In this document: piece by piece, positions 5,232-6,358 of the stretch | How positions within the stretch are numbered: position 1 is the stretch's first letter | How the letters are laid out: every line of letters begins with the position of its first letter | Source of the DNA: Deltaproteobacteria bacterium | GTDB taxonomy: Bacteria > UBA10199 > SBBF01 | Direction of reading: 5' to 3' | Assembly: GCA_016207765.1 (NCBI GenBank) | Contig: JACQOY010000150.1 | Location: forward strand, 1 to 6,358 | Length of the DNA: 6,358 nucleotides | Position numbers and translations under genes: made by a program | Notes under the pieces: model-generated | What the model saw: only the letters and a program-made list of their open reading frames with translations | What the model was told of the DNA's origin: nothing | The model's database searches: none

Positions 5232-6337
5232 TTGATGAGTTTGACGGGGCTTTGTGTTTCGAGAATCGATTCGGTTTCGTGGATTTTCTCCAAGCGCTCT
5301 TGATAGCGGTTGAGCCGGATTGAAGATTCTTCGTAACTGCTTCTCATATTGCGCATGTGCGTGCCGACCTTGTCGAAATCCTCGCGAAATTTGATGATAT
5401 CGACGGCGAGATGCCTGATTTGTGCGATAATCTCGTGGATGTTTTTCTGCATCCGTTCGCCGCGAAGCGCATACATCATCGCGCCGAGATAGGCGTAAAA
5501 GCTGTTGGGACTGACCGCGATGACTTTCTTTTTTTGCGCATACTCCTGAAGCGACTGCTCGGCCCCCAGATCGTCATCGCGGATGATTACCTCATAAAAA
5601 ACGTTCTCCGCCGGAATATACATGAACGCAAAATCGAACGTCCCCTCTTCGGACCGGATGTATTTGCGGGCGATGGCGTCAACATGCTTTTTCACATCGG
5701 CAATAAACTGCTTTTTGAGCGGCAGACGCTCTTCGTCGGAGGCCGCCTGTGTCAGACGATTGAAGTTTTCGAGGGGAAATTTCGAGTCGATGGACAAAAG
5801 ACGCTCGCCGATGCGGATGATTGCATCGACCTGTTCATTGTTCTTGAAGCGGTATTGAAGGTCGAAACGGTCGCGCGGGAGCATTTCCGCCAAAAGGTCG
5901 GCCAGAAAAAATTCCCCCAGAGACCCCCTTGCCTTGGGACGCTTCAAAATTTCCTGAAGCGAACTGATATCCTTCCCCACATTGTAGATTTTCTGGTTGG
6001 CCTCGTCGAGTTTTCCCAGTTTGTTCTGCAAATCCCCGAAAACCTTCGCCGCGTTGTCAAGCCTCTGCCCGATCTGTTTGTTCGCTTCCTGACCCATCTG
6101 GGCGGTTTGATTGAGCCGTTCGTCCAATTGTTTGGTCAGAAGGGCCACTTGCTGTTGAAGAATCTGCGTGTTGCCGTCGAGGCTGATACGGAGCTGGTTT
6201 TGGAGGGCGTCGATCCGTTCTTGAAACGGTTGGGACACTGTCCCTTGCAGACGGGACTGATGCAGGATAAGATAGATAATGACGCCGAAGGAAATCACGG
6301 CAAACACGATGATAATGGCGGCAAGCCCCGTCGGCAT
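5228..6337 (-). CDS. rmuC: RmuC-family DNA recombination protein
   Basis: Residues 5-26 form one hydrophobic membrane anchor. Residues ~35-130 are Gln/Leu-rich with heptad-like spacing and probably form a long coiled coil. The RmuC domain spans ~137-345: RGSLGEFFLADLL, then VDAIIRI (D171), then LLSIDSKFPLE (D184, K186), FMYIPAENVFYEV at 238-250 and VIAVSPNSFYAYL at 272-284. D171 and D184-x-K186 fit the PD-(D/E)xK nuclease pattern proposed for the family, with E142 a further candidate. In E. coli, loss of RmuC raises inversion at short inverted repeats; its biochemical reaction is less certain. At 369 aa it is shorter than E. coli RmuC (about 475), mainly in the coiled coil and C-terminus. The start has no clear Shine-Dalgarno, and the frame stays open through the 21 bases to the window edge, so a start outside the window is possible. 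It is first in an operon with the ppsR-family gene. Confidence 0.93.
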   Translation of the reverse strand: MPTGLAAIIIVFAVISFGVIIYLILHQSRLQGTVSQPFQERIDALQNQLRISLDGNTQILQQQVALLTKQLDERLNQTAQMGQEANKQIGQRLDNAAKVFGDLQNKLGKLDEANQKIYNVGKDISSLQEILKRPKARGSLGEFFLADLLAEMLPRDRFDLQYRFKNNEQVDAIIRIGERLLSIDSKFPLENFNRLTQAASDEERLPLKKQFIADVKKHVDAIARKYIRSEEGTFDFAFMYIPAENVFYEVIIRDDDLGAEQSLQEYAQKKKVIAVSPNSFYAYLGAMMYALRGERMQKNIHEIIAQIRHLAVDIIKFREDFDKVGTHMRNMRSSYEESSIRLNRYQERLEKIHETESILETQSPVKLIK

Positions 6338-6358
6338 GGGAGTTTTATAGCAGACAAA

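Overview
The window carries four protein genes in two convergent pairs and one structured intergenic region. It reads as chromosomal DNA of a Gram-negative bacterium with a moderately GC-rich genome (a little over half G+C by eye). The support is two genes for large Sec-exported beta-propeller/Ig-like proteins, a palindromic intergenic repeat of a type common in environmental Deltaproteobacteria-like and candidate-phylum genomes (recalled from memory, not searched), and housekeeping rmuC and ppsR-type genes. I cannot name a species, and no phage, transposase, CRISPR, tRNA or rRNA signal is visible.

Positions 1-247 are non-coding. The first 76 bases can fold into a three-way junction: two perfect hairpins enclosed by an outer C-rich/G-rich stem. 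The rest is AT-rich, with weak promoter-like elements. A near-consensus sigma70 promoter (TTGAGA, 16-base spacer, TATAAT) overlaps the first possible start codon of gene 1, so the true start of that gene is uncertain.

Positions 248-4430 (+ strand) hold a two-gene operon. Gene 1 (848 aa) is an exported FG-GAP/VCBS-type propeller followed by a PKD-like domain, a cysteine cluster, a nine-glutamate hinge, an Ig-like domain and a GGGCSLVR end. Gene 2 (542 aa) begins 7 bases later behind a good Shine-Dalgarno. It is also exported, with a Gly-rich linker, an Ig-like or carboxypeptidase-regulatory-like domain, and a degenerate TolB/PD40-type propeller. Neither matches a named protein I know. The likely setting is the periplasm or cell surface, in binding or adhesion rather than catalysis.

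Positions 6337-4425 (- strand) hold rmuC (predicted membrane-anchored recombination-limiting nuclease) and a PEP synthase/pyruvate phosphate dikinase regulatory kinase-pyrophosphorylase (ppsR family). They overlap by ATGA and are probably co-transcribed. The two operons converge at a palindromic TTATAA that supplies both stop codons, with no clear terminator between them.

The most interesting signals are the C8/C8/G8 homopolymers found only in the two exported-protein genes (possible slippage or phase variation), the nested repeat at the left edge, the unnamed two-propeller operon, and the palindromic shared stop. I found no convincing evidence for an entirely new biological system.
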